A stretch of 32,183 bases of DNA from an uncultured Faecalibacterium sp. (GTDB lineage Bacteria; Bacillota; Clostridia; Oscillospirales; Ruminococcaceae), in contig URVW01000022.1 in NCBI GenBank assembly GCA_900551435.1, positions 1 to 32,183 of the forward strand, read 5' to 3'. The position numbers and the translations under genes were made by a program. Under the pieces are notes generated by a model, which saw nothing but the letters and a program-made list of their open reading frames with translations, did no database searches and had not been told where the DNA came from. Below, one piece after another: positions 23,262 to 30,349 of the stretch. The number at the start of each line of letters is the position of its first letter. Within the stretch, counting starts at the first letter, position 1.

Positions 23262-23857
23262 CAGCTGTTTTCCTCCGTGTACTGGACCGTTTTCACCACA
23301 TGGAGCACCCGCTTTTCAGCCCAGTCGCGGGTATCCAGCACATATCCGCCCGCGTTCGGACCGCACCACTCGTGAAAGGTCTTGTGCGGCACGGCGAAAC
23401 GCTCCATCGCCGCCATCTGCGTTCCGCCGTGGGCCACGATGACCAAGCGCTCTTCCCCACGGGCCAGCGCTTGGTCCACCAGCTTTGCAAAGGCATCACA
23501 GACCCGGGCGCAGAAATCGCTTTTGCGTTCCCCGTCCGGATGGTCGCTGGCTTCGTTCTGCCGGACCCACTCCAGATATTCCGGGTCCTGCTCCACATGG
23601 ACGAATTTCTGTCCCTCAAACCGGCCGAAATTCATCTCTTTCAGCCCCTCGACCGGGACCAGTTTTGCGGTCGGAAACAGAATTTTTGCAGTCTGCGAGG
23701 TCCGCTGCAACGGGGTCACATAGACGACCTCGGGCGAAAAATCCGCCCGCTTCAGCTGAGCCGCACTTTCTGCCGACAGCGGGATATCCCGCTGTCCCTG
23801 ATAGCGTTTCTGTGCGTTATATTCGGTCCTGCCGTGACGCAGTAAATAGATCAACAT
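23261..23857 (-). CDS. Histidine phosphatase family protein (possibly CobC-like)
   Basis: Phosphoglycerate-mutase-like phosphatase of 198 residues. The catalytic phospho-histidine is His8 in LLRHGRTEYN, with the partner residues Arg52 region (TPLQRTSQTA), Glu74 in GLKEMNFGRFEG and His143 in VIVAHGGTQ. The EMNFGRFEG box resembles alpha-ribazole phosphatase CobC and related enzymes. Coupling with cobO makes a role in nucleotide-loop assembly of cobalamin likely, but members of this family are hard to assign from sequence. GGAG lies 7 bases before the ATG (AAAAGGAGTGCACC). Confidence 0.88.
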   Translation of the reverse strand: MLIYLLRHGRTEYNAQKRYQGQRDIPLSAESAAQLKRADFSPEVVYVTPLQRTSQTAKILFPTAKLVPVEGLKEMNFGRFEGQKFVHVEQDPEYLEWVRQNEASDHPDGERKSDFCARVCDAFAKLVDQALARGEERLVIVAHGGTQMAAMERFAVPHKTFHEWCGPNAGGYVLDTRDWAEKRVLHVVKTVQYTEENS

Positions 23858-23902
23858 GGTGCACTCCTTTTCCGCTTTGCCAGCGGGTTTTCTTGCCGCA
23901 CC

Positions 23903-23931
23903 ATTATAGCTTATTTTTCGACAAACTGCAA
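23903..23931 (-). promoter_or_regulatory. Promoter of the phosphatase-cobO operon
   Basis: On the minus strand TTGCAG (23926-23931) and a perfect TATAAT (23903-23908) are 17 bases apart, 45 bases before the phosphatase ATG and close behind the DUF454 gene stop. Confidence 0.85.
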
Positions 23932-23938
23932 GAAACGG

Positions 23939-24346
23939 TTACTTTTCCAACGCCTTTTGGACGGCGGCATCGGCTTCTTCTTGCGAGATCGTCTTGACGA
24001 TGAACCCAAAGTACACGATGTGGCCCACCCAGACGACGCCCATGATGATGCGGCCCACCGGGACCCGGCTCATCATCATAAAGCCGACCGCCATCAGCGC
24101 GGTGACGGTCCCGATCAGGGTCAGTTTTGCCCGGACAGTCATCCCTTTGCGCTCCATGTAGCTTCCGATGTACTTTTTGTACATGGTCGTACCCAAAAAC
24201 CAACTGTGCAGACGCTCCGAGCTTTTGGCAAAGCAGAATGCCGTGAGCAGGAAGAACGGCACAGTGGGCAAGATCGGCAGGACGATGCCCACAACACCCA
24301 ATGCCAAGCTGAGACAGCCCAGCGCCACAAAAAACACTTTCTTCAT
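23939..24346 (-). CDS. YbaN/DUF454 family inner membrane protein
   Basis: Membrane protein of unknown function, 135 residues, of family length. The start VALGCLSLALGVVGIVLPILPTVPFFLLTA (cited in part) with GVVGIVLPILPTVPF and the following CFAKSSERLHSWFL is diagnostic for YbaN. It has about three to four hydrophobic segments: 3-36, 75-92, 98-115. AAAGGAA lies 5 bases before the ATG. The gene stands alone. An inverted repeat lies 50 bases upstream. The function of the family is not known. Confidence 0.9.
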   Translation of the reverse strand: MKKVFFVALGCLSLALGVVGIVLPILPTVPFFLLTAFCFAKSSERLHSWFLGTTMYKKYIGSYMERKGMTVRAKLTLIGTVTALMAVGFMMMSRVPVGRIIMGVVWVGHIVYFGFIVKTISQEEADAAVQKALEK

Positions 24347-24393
24347 AAAACGTTCCTTTCCGTTGTCCCGAGTGGAGGGGTCCCGTCGGAGAT

Positions 24394-24409
24394 GTTAGTT
24401 TATTCTAAC
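24394..24409. promoter_or_regulatory. Inverted repeat upstream of the DUF454 gene, candidate operator
   Basis: GTTAG-TTTATT-CTAAC is a perfect palindrome of two five-base arms with a six-base A/T spacer. It recalls operators of DtxR/MntR-type metal regulators, which contain TTAG...CTAA arms, but I cannot assign the regulator. It lies where the promoter of the DUF454 gene should be; no clean -35/-10 pair was found. A second hairpin, GTTTGC-CTTC-GCAAAC, is at 24451-24466. Confidence 0.5.
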
Positions 24410-24549
24410 TTTCAGTTCTGCAAAAAGACCGTTTTCGCGGCCTTTCTGGCGTTTGCCTTCGCAAACGACGTGTGCTTAGTCTATCATCCCTGTTCCGTTT
24501 TTGTCAAGCGCTCCTTGAAAATTTCGCGTGTCTGTAAAAATTTGCAAAT

Positions 24550-24582
24550 AAAAAAGCACCTGCCGCGTGGTGCAGCAGATGC
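24550..24582 (-). terminator. Terminator of glyA
   Basis: An 11-pair stem with two G-T wobbles (24572-24582 with 24556-24566), 5-base loop and TTTTTT on the minus strand begins 11 bases after the glyA stop codon. Confidence 0.9.
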
Positions 24583-24593
24583 AAGATCCATTC

Positions 24594-25847
24594 TTATTCG
24601 TACAGCGGGAATGCCTTGGTCAGGGCCAGAACGCGGTCCGAGATCTCGTCCTTCTTCTCGTCGTAGTGCCAGATGCAGTCTGCGATGCAGTCCGCAATGA
24701 CCTTCATTTCCGCAGGACCCATGCCGCGGGTCGTGACGGCCGGTGTGCCCAGACGAACACCCGACGTCACGAACGGACTGCGCGTCTCGCCGGGGACGGT
24801 GTTCTTGTTGGCCGTGATATGCACGCTGTCCAGACGGGCTTCCAGCTCCTTGCCCGTGCACTCCTCGTCCCGCAGATCGATCAGCATCAGGTGGTTGTCC
24901 GTGCCACCCGACACCAGCTTGACGCCGCGTGCCTGAAGCTCTGCGGCCATTGCCTGTGCATTCTCAACGATCTTGCGTGCATATTCCTTGAACTCCGGCT
25001 TCAGCGCCTCGCCGAAGCAGACAGCTTTTGCCGCGATGACATGCTCCAGCGGGCCGCCCTGCGTGCCGGGGAACACGGCGGAGTTGATCCGCTTGGCCAG
25101 AACGGCGTTGTTGGTCAGGATCAGGCCGCCGCGCGGGCCGCGCAGGGTCTTGTGGGTGGTGGTGGTCACGACATCCGCATACAGCACCGGGTTCTGATGA
25201 TAGCCGCCCGCGACCAGACCCGCGATGTGGGCCATATCGACCATCAGATACGCGCCGTAGCCGTGGGCGATCTCGGCGATCTTCTCAAAATCGATGGCAC
25301 GGGGATAGGCCGACGCACCCGCCACGATCATCTTGGGGCGCACCTTTTTGACCTGCTTTTCCAGCTCCGCATAGTCGATCACGCCGTCTGCATTCACGCC
25401 ATAGGAGACAAAGTGGTAGTTTTTGCCCGACATGTTCACCGGCGAACCATGGGTCAGGTGGCCGCCCTGCGACAGGTCCATGCCCATCACGGTATCACCG
25501 AGGTCCAGCAGGGCAAAGTAGACCGCGAGGTTCGCCTGTGCGCCGGAGTGCGGCTGAACATTCGCATACTTTGCGCCGAACAGCTTGCAAGCACGCTGGA
25601 TCGCGATATTTTCGACCTCATCCACATAGGCACAGCCGCCATAGTAGCGCTTTCCCGGCAGACCCTCGGCGTATTTGTTGGTCAGCACGCTGCCCATTGC
25701 CGCCATCACAGCCGGCGAGACTATGTTTTCGCTGGCGATCAGCTCGATGTTTTCTCTCTGGCGCTTCAGCTCGCGGTCCATCGCCGCCGCAAGTTCCGGG
25801 TCCTCTTTGCCCACCAGACCGATGGTGTCCATCATTTCATCGTACAT
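24594..25847 (-). CDS. glyA: Serine hydroxymethyltransferase
   Basis: Pyridoxal-phosphate enzyme that converts serine and tetrahydrofolate to glycine and 5,10-methylene-THF, the main entry of one-carbon units. The 417-residue protein has NIELIASENIVSPAV, KYAEGLPGKRYYGG, VQPHSGAQAN, MVDMAHIAGLVAGG and the cofactor lysine Lys233 in TTTTHKTLRGPRGG. Length is as usual. GAGGGG lies 10 bases before the ATG. Divergent from the three folate genes to the right, which suggests a shared control region at 25848-26090. Confidence 0.97.
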   Translation of the reverse strand: MYDEMMDTIGLVGKEDPELAAAMDRELKRQRENIELIASENIVSPAVMAAMGSVLTNKYAEGLPGKRYYGGCAYVDEVENIAIQRACKLFGAKYANVQPHSGAQANLAVYFALLDLGDTVMGMDLSQGGHLTHGSPVNMSGKNYHFVSYGVNADGVIDYAELEKQVKKVRPKMIVAGASAYPRAIDFEKIAEIAHGYGAYLMVDMAHIAGLVAGGYHQNPVLYADVVTTTTHKTLRGPRGGLILTNNAVLAKRINSAVFPGTQGGPLEHVIAAKAVCFGEALKPEFKEYARKIVENAQAMAAELQARGVKLVSGGTDNHLMLIDLRDEECTGKELEARLDSVHITANKNTVPGETRSPFVTSGVRLGTPAVTTRGMGPAEMKVIADCIADCIWHYDEKKDEISDRVLALTKAFPLYE

Positions 25848-25922
25848 CGTTTACTACCCCTCTCTTGACGATTCGTTTTCCTTCGTCCAGCAAACCCGAA
25901 CACTGTCGTTTTGCCTGTTTTT

Positions 25923-25951
25923 ATGATAACAGAATCGCCGAAATTCTTCAA
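25923..25951 (-). promoter_or_regulatory. Promoter of glyA
   Basis: On the minus strand TTGAAG (25946-25951) and TATCAT (25923-25928) are 17 bases apart, with a leader of about 70 bases. No riboswitch-like structure was evident in the leader. Confidence 0.65.
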
Positions 25952-25971
25952 TCGCATTTTCGCCGAAACCC

Positions 25972-26000
25972 TTGCTTTTTTTGCCTGAAGCGTTTATTAT
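25972..26000 (+). promoter_or_regulatory. Promoter of the 5-FCL/fchA/folD operon
   Basis: TTGCTT (25972-25977) and TATTAT (25995-26000) are 17 bases apart. The two divergent -35 boxes are about 20 bases apart. The leader to 26090 (about 84 bases) shows no clear tetrahydrofolate or other riboswitch. Confidence 0.6.
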
Positions 26001-26090
26001 ATTTGTATAAATTTTGGTCCTGTTTTTTGTGCAGCGTCTCCAAGGGGATTTTCTGCGCAAATTCGTTAAGAAATAAGCGAGGAATCAGTC

Positions 26091-26678
26091 ATGGAAACTG
26101 CCGCTTTGAAAACCGCCCAGCGAAGGTCCGGCATCGCCGCACGCCGCGCGCTTTCCCGCGAGGTGCGCGCCGCCGCGAACCACGCGCTCTGCCAGCGTCT
26201 TGCACAGCTTTCCTGCTTTCAAAATGCACAAGTCATCCTCGTCTATGCCGCCTTTGGGGGCGAAGCGGATTTGACCGAGCTTTTGTCTCTGGCGGAACAG
26301 CTGGGCAAGACCGTCGCTTACCCCATCTGCGGGGAACACTTCAGCCTGACGGCGGCGGTCCCCGGGCCGGACGGCTGGGAGATCGGCGCATATGGTATCC
26401 GCACCCCGGTCCTCGAGCACTCCCAGCGTTTGCGGCCGGACCAGCTCGATCTGGTCCTCGTCCCCTGCACGGCTTTTGATGCGGACTGCCGCCGGGTCGG
26501 GATGGGAAAAGGCTACTACGACCGTTATCTTCTCCGCTGTCCGCAAGCCGTTCACCTCGGCATTGCGTTTGAGGTCCAGCGGGTCGAACACGCCGCCGTG
26601 GATGAGCACGACCAGCGGCTGGACGGATACATCACAGAGGGAGGAATCTATCGTGGAACTGACAAATTTGAGCTGTGA
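26091..26678 (+). CDS. 5-formyltetrahydrofolate cyclo-ligase
   Basis: ATP-dependent enzyme that recycles 5-formyl-THF to 5,10-methenyl-THF. The 195-residue protein is of family length and has the N-terminal RRALS motif region, the substrate strand VYAAFGGEAD, and the signature GMGKGYYDRY (137-146), which forms the phosphate-binding site. GCGAGGA lies 8 bases before the ATG. It overlaps the next gene by 26 bases. First gene of an operon that continues the one-carbon pathway next to glyA. Confidence 0.94.
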   Translation: METAALKTAQRRSGIAARRALSREVRAAANHALCQRLAQLSCFQNAQVILVYAAFGGEADLTELLSLAEQLGKTVAYPICGEHFSLTAAVPGPDGWEIGAYGIRTPVLEHSQRLRPDQLDLVLVPCTAFDADCRRVGMGKGYYDRYLLRCPQAVHLGIAFEVQRVEHAAVDEHDQRLDGYITEGGIYRGTDKFEL

Positions 26679-27285
26679 GGACTTTTTGGAACAGCTTTCC
26701 AGCAAAGCACCCGCTCCGGGCGGCGGCGGTGCGGCGGCTCTGGTCGGTGCGGCGGGCGCCGCGCTGGGAAACATGGTGGGAAGTCTGACCGTCGGAAAGA
26801 AAAAATATGCCGCTGTGGAAGCGGATATTTTGGCCCTGAACGAACAGGCATCCGCCCTGCGGAACAAGCTGGAACATCTTGTTCAGGCCGATGCCGACGC
26901 TTTCACCCCATTGGCCGCCGCCTACGGTCTGCCGAAGGACACGCCCGAACAGCAAGCGCACAAAGCCGCTGTGCTGGAAACCGCGCTGAACGGGGCCTGT
27001 GCGGTCCCGCTGGAGATCATGTCGGCGTGCTGTGAGGGCATCGCGCTGGCCGAAGCCTACGCCGAAAAGGGCAGCGTGCTGGCCGTCTCGGACGCCGGGT
27101 GCGCGGCACTGTTCTGCAAGGCCGCTTTACAGGCCGCGAGCCTGAATGTTTTCATCAACACCCGGCTGATGGCCAACAAGGCACATGCCGCTGCGTTGAA
27201 CGAACAGGCCGACGCAATGCTGAACGAATTTGTGCCGAAAGCCGACAAACTCTCCGAGAAACTATCACATCAATTAAGGGGGTAA
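26653..27285 (+). CDS. fchA: Methenyltetrahydrofolate cyclohydrolase FchA / cyclodeaminase family
   Basis: The 210-residue protein belongs to the formiminotransferase-cyclodeaminase family (PF04961), which includes the clostridial and Methylobacterium FchA cyclohydrolase that converts 5,10-methenyl-THF to 10-formyl-THF. It opens with the family motif APAPGGGGAAALVGAAGAAL and is helical throughout, ending with the NKAHAAALNEQAD helix. The start is a GTG with GGGAGG 8 bases upstream; no ATG fits. Alternative function is formimino-THF cyclodeaminase, but no histidine-degradation gene is nearby, whereas folD follows after 5 bases. The name is thus by context. Confidence 0.85.
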   Translation: MELTNLSCEDFLEQLSSKAPAPGGGGAAALVGAAGAALGNMVGSLTVGKKKYAAVEADILALNEQASALRNKLEHLVQADADAFTPLAAAYGLPKDTPEQQAHKAAVLETALNGACAVPLEIMSACCEGIALAEAYAEKGSVLAVSDAGCAALFCKAALQAASLNVFINTRLMANKAHAAALNEQADAMLNEFVPKADKLSEKLSHQLRG

Positions 27286-27290
27286 TTCCT

Positions 27291-28148
27291 ATGGCAGCGA
27301 TTTTGAAGGGTGCGCCCGTTGTGGCCGCCATGAACGAAGCCAACGCCGCCCGCTGTGCCGCACTGAGCGAAAAAGGCATCATCCCGACGCTGGCGGTGGT
27401 CCGCGTCGGTGCGCGCGAGGACGATCTTTCCTACGAGCGCGGCGTCATGACTCGCTGTGGAAAGGTCGGGGTTGCGGTGCGGCAGTTCCTTCTGCCCGCA
27501 GACGCTTCGCAGGACGAGCTGTTGGATGTCATCCAGAAAATCAACGCAGATGCATCCATTCACGGCTGTCTGCTCTTCCGTCCCCTGCCCAAGCAGTTCG
27601 ATGACCGCACCATCCGTGCCGCACTGGACCCCAAAAAGGACATCGACGGCATCACGGACGGCTCGCTGGCGGGCGTGTTCACCAACACGGCCATCGGCTA
27701 CCCGCCCTGCACGGCACAGGCTTGCCTTGAAATTTTGAAGTATTATCAGATCCCACTCTCCGGCAAGCGGGCCGTGGTCGTCGGGCGCAGTCTGGTGGTC
27801 GGCAAGCCCGCCGCCATGATGCTGGACCGCGAAAATGCCACGGTCACAATGTGCAATTCCCGCACGCAAGACCTTCCCGCGCTCTGCCGGGAAGCCGATG
27901 TTGTAGTCGTCGCCATGGGCCGGATGGGAGCCATCGGCGGGGACGCCCTGCGGGAAGGTCAAGTCGTTGTGGATGTCGGCATTCATGTCAACGAGGAAGG
28001 CAAGCTCTGCGGCGATGTGCGCTTCTCAGAAGCGGAGCCCCTTGTGGACGCCATCACGCCCGTTCCCGGCGGTGTGGGGACTGTGACCACCTCGGTCCTT
28101 GTCGGCCATGTCGTCGATGCCGCCGAAAAGGCCGCTGCTGCGCAGTAA
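27291..28148 (+). CDS. folD: FolD-family methylenetetrahydrofolate dehydrogenase, variant active site
   Basis: Normally a bifunctional NADP-dependent dehydrogenase and cyclohydrolase interconverting methylene-, methenyl- and formyl-THF. The 285-residue protein has the N-terminal domain with DDLSYERGV, FRPLPKQFD, DIDGITDG (117-124), the nucleotide-binding VVVGRSLVVGKP (162-173) and TPVPGGVGTVTTSVLVGHVV (cited in part). The catalytic Tyr48 is present, but the lysine four residues later in classical FolD (YxxxK) is Val52 here. In known FolD/MTHFD enzymes loss of that lysine abolishes the cyclohydrolase and spares the dehydrogenase. ATG with GGGGG/TAAT spacing follows fchA by five bases. Last gene of the operon. 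Confidence 0.92.
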   Translation: MAAILKGAPVVAAMNEANAARCAALSEKGIIPTLAVVRVGAREDDLSYERGVMTRCGKVGVAVRQFLLPADASQDELLDVIQKINADASIHGCLLFRPLPKQFDDRTIRAALDPKKDIDGITDGSLAGVFTNTAIGYPPCTAQACLEILKYYQIPLSGKRAVVVGRSLVVGKPAAMMLDRENATVTMCNSRTQDLPALCREADVVVVAMGRMGAIGGDALREGQVVVDVGIHVNEEGKLCGDVRFSEAEPLVDAITPVPGGVGTVTTSVLVGHVVDAAEKAAAAQ

Positions 28149-28160
28149 ACCGGATACACA

Positions 28161-28210
28161 AAAGGACCAGCTGACGAAGTTTTTCGTCAACTGGTCCTTC
28201 TTCTTTTTTT
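28161..28210. terminator. Bidirectional terminator between folD and the MATE gene
   Basis: A 16-base stem with one mismatch, AGGACCAGcTGACGAA with TTCGTCAaCTGGTCCT, loop GTTT region, has TTCTTCTTTTTTT on the plus side and TTTTGTG on the minus side. It lies in the 60 bases between the convergent genes and ends both transcripts. Confidence 0.93.
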
Positions 28211-29540
28211 ACTTGTTTTCCGAAATGATATCGCGGTTTGCAGCCAGAAGGCCCAGCGCCAACGCCGCGCTCAGCACATCAGCCACGGCCTGTGCCATCA
28301 GCACGCCCTGATACTGGAACAATTTCACACAGACGACCAGCACCACCAGAAAGACCACGCCCTGTCGGCTGAGGGACAGAACGAACGCAGGGACGATCTT
28401 TCCCGTCGCCTGAAACAGGACCGTGAGCAGCATCACCACACAGGCGAACGCCGCCGTACATGCTTGCCAGCGGAGCATTTCTGCGCCCGTGGCGATGATA
28501 CCGGCATCCTCCACGAAAATTTTCATCCAGCCGGTAGCATTCAGGCAGACGAGAGCCGTCAGCAGCAGGGCCAGCGCCGTCATGAAGCACAGGCAGAACC
28601 GGATGAGTTTCTTCATCATCCCGCGCAGACCCGCGCCGTACAGGTAGCCGAAGATCGGCACGCCGCCGAACGCAAAACCGACCAGAAGCATCTGCGCGAT
28701 CATCGCCACCTTCATGGCAATGCCCATCGCCGCGATTTTATCGTTGCCGTAGGGCAGCAGGAACTGGTTCATGACGATCACGACCAGACTCTGCATCAGG
28801 TTGCTCAGCGCGGCCGTCACGCCCACGCCCATGATCTGCTGCAGCTCTCCTGCCGAGACGCGGCACTGGGAAAGCTTGACCGAAAGGAAGCGGCTCTTCC
28901 GGTGCAGCAGCCAGAGAAAATAGACGTCGCTGCAAAGATATCCGACGATCGTAGCAACTGCCGCACCCGTTGCGCCCCAGCCCAGCACCGAGATCAGGAT
29001 GGGGTCAAGGACGATGTTCAGCACCGTGCCCAGCATGCTTCCGATCATGGATTCGGTCGCCATGCCCTCACAGCGGACAAGGTTCGAGTGGATGAACCGC
29101 AAGACCGTGAGCGGCGCACCGATCGCAAGAACTGTGTAGTAAGCTTCCGCATGCGGGTAAGCCTCCGCCGAAGCGCCCAGCAGATGCAGCATTGGGGCGC
29201 GGAACAGGAGCATCAGCACGGCCAAAACTGCGCCCGTCGCGATCGAGATGTAGAAACAGAACGAGCTGACCCGTTCGGTCCTTTCGCGGTCGTTCTGGCC
29301 GAGAAGCCGCGAGATGAGCGAGCTTCCGCCCTGTCCGTAGATGTTGCCAAAGGCCATCAGAGCCGTAAAGACCGGGGCACAGACCGAAACGCCCGCGATC
29401 ATCGCCGTATCGTTGGTTTGTGCGATAAAATAAGTATCCGCGAGATTGTAGATCAAGGTCACGACCATGCCCAGAACTGAGGGCAGAGTCATTTTGAAAT
29501 AGGTGCGGTAAGGGTGGTTCAAATCAAAAATAGCATCCAT
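28209..29540 (-). CDS. MATE family efflux transporter
   Basis: Sodium- or proton-driven multidrug/toxin exporter with twelve membrane helices in two halves. The 443-residue protein has TLPSVLGMVVTLIYNLADTYFIAQ near the N terminus (cited in part), the GQGGSSLISRLLG motif region in helix 3, VAGVSVCAP loop, and the second-half GVTAALSNLMQSLVVIVMNQ. Length is typical of the DinF/NorM-like clostridial group. GGAGG lies 8 bases before the ATG. It is divergent from a Crp/Fnr-type regulator gene with a shared 87-base control region, which suggests that regulator controls it. The substrate is unknown. Confidence 0.93.
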   Translation of the reverse strand: MDAIFDLNHPYRTYFKMTLPSVLGMVVTLIYNLADTYFIAQTNDTAMIAGVSVCAPVFTALMAFGNIYGQGGSSLISRLLGQNDRERTERVSSFCFYISIATGAVLAVLMLLFRAPMLHLLGASAEAYPHAEAYYTVLAIGAPLTVLRFIHSNLVRCEGMATESMIGSMLGTVLNIVLDPILISVLGWGATGAAVATIVGYLCSDVYFLWLLHRKSRFLSVKLSQCRVSAGELQQIMGVGVTAALSNLMQSLVVIVMNQFLLPYGNDKIAAMGIAMKVAMIAQMLLVGFAFGGVPIFGYLYGAGLRGMMKKLIRFCLCFMTALALLLTALVCLNATGWMKIFVEDAGIIATGAEMLRWQACTAAFACVVMLLTVLFQATGKIVPAFVLSLSRQGVVFLVVLVVCVKLFQYQGVLMAQAVADVLSAALALGLLAANRDIISENK

Positions 29541-29560
29541 AAATTTTTCCTCCGCTGCCT

Positions 29561-29566
29561 ATTATA
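29561..29566 (-). promoter_or_regulatory. -10 element of the MATE promoter
   Basis: A perfect TATAAT on the minus strand. The position 17 bases upstream holds CAAACA, a poor -35, as is usual for promoters that need a class II activator bound at about -41.5. The expected start site is about 29554. Confidence 0.75.
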
Positions 29567-29576
29567 CGGATTTTTC

Positions 29577-29605
29577 TTGCATTTGTTTGTGACATCTGGC
29601 ACAAT
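29577..29605 (+). promoter_or_regulatory. Promoter of the Crp/Fnr-family regulator gene
   Basis: TTGCAT (29577-29582) and CACAAT (29600-29605) are 17 bases apart, 22 bases before the ATG. It is entirely overlapped on its spacer and -10 box by the palindrome at 29587-29604. Confidence 0.6.
29587..29604. promoter_or_regulatory. Crp/Fnr-type palindromic operator
   Basis: TTGTGACATCTGGCACAA: arms TTGTG and CACAA are perfect inverted repeats with an 8-base spacer, very close to the Crp consensus TGTGA-N6-TCACA. The centre (29595.5) is 41.5 bases upstream of the expected MATE start site and covers the regulator's own -10 region. Confidence 0.75.
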
Positions 29606-29627
29606 AGAGAAAAAAGGAGGCGTTCTC

Positions 29628-30254
29628 ATGCAGGAAATTCGCGACGCGGCCCGTCTGCGGGCGGTCTATCAGGCAAACCAAAAGCTGTTTCAGGCCCCGC
29701 CGCCGGTCATGCGGCTGCTCCGCTTCGAGAAGGGTGAATTTCTCTCCCGCCCGTTCAAAAAGCTCAACCAATTCCTGCTGGTGGTCGAAGGAAACGTGCG
29801 CATCTACGACATCCATGAAAACAACAGTTTTCGCGGCGTGGCCTCCGGCGGCCCCGGCACACTGTTGGGTGATATGGAGTTCTGCAGCGCTTCCTACCGC
29901 CCGTTTTACACCGAAGCCGTGGAGCCGGTGCTCTGTCTGGCGCTTCCGTTCGCCGAAAACCGCGCCGCTCTGCAGAATGACCCCGTGTTCCTCTGGCATG
30001 TGTTGACTGTACTTTCCTCAAAAATGGAGCAGTCCACCCACCTTTCGGTCGCGGCACAGACGCTGGAAGAGCGGGTCCTGCTCCTGCTGCAAAACCCGCA
30101 GTTCGGCAGCAAGATCGAGCACCTGAACGATGCCCTGCTCCACCTGCATTGCAGCCGCCGCCAGCTGCAGCGCGTGCTGAAAAAGCTCTGCGATTCCGGC
30201 CAGCTCGTCAAAACTGGACGCGGCTGCTACCAGCTGGTTTCCCCCAAAGCATAA
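29628..30254 (+). CDS. Crp/Fnr-family transcriptional regulator
   Basis: DNA-binding regulator of 208 residues: cyclic-nucleotide-binding-type beta barrel (about 28-110), a long dimer helix (115-140) and a winged helix-turn-helix (about 164-203) with recognition helix CSRRQLQRVLKKLC. The effector is unknown; there is no N-terminal cysteine cluster as in FNR, so an iron-sulfur sensor of the FNR type is unlikely, though scattered cysteines (86, 103, 175, 188, 200) exist. AAAGGAGG lies 7 bases before the ATG. Upstream in-frame codons lack a Shine-Dalgarno. It likely binds the palindrome in its own promoter. Confidence 0.93.
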   Translation: MQEIRDAARLRAVYQANQKLFQAPPPVMRLLRFEKGEFLSRPFKKLNQFLLVVEGNVRIYDIHENNSFRGVASGGPGTLLGDMEFCSASYRPFYTEAVEPVLCLALPFAENRAALQNDPVFLWHVLTVLSSKMEQSTHLSVAAQTLEERVLLLLQNPQFGSKIEHLNDALLHLHCSRRQLQRVLKKLCDSGQLVKTGRGCYQLVSPKA

Positions 30255-30304
30255 CAGAACACGCCCGGTTGCTGTCACAGCAATTCCGGTCGTGTTCTGC
30301 TTTT
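30255..30304 (+). terminator. Terminator of the regulator gene
   Basis: A long stem, CAGAACACG with CGTGTTCTG outside and CGG/CCG and TTGCTG/CAGCAA inside (30255-30299), is followed by CTTTT. On the minus strand no T run follows, so it is probably one-directional. Confidence 0.85.
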
Positions 30305-30349
30305 CAGAAATATCGCAAACAGGAGGCAAAATTCTGGTAGATGGTTCTG

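Noticed and set aside
26007..26090. Possible folate riboswitch before the cyclo-ligase gene
   Set aside because: The 84-base leader has no match to the tetrahydrofolate riboswitch core that I can recall, and only weak pairing.
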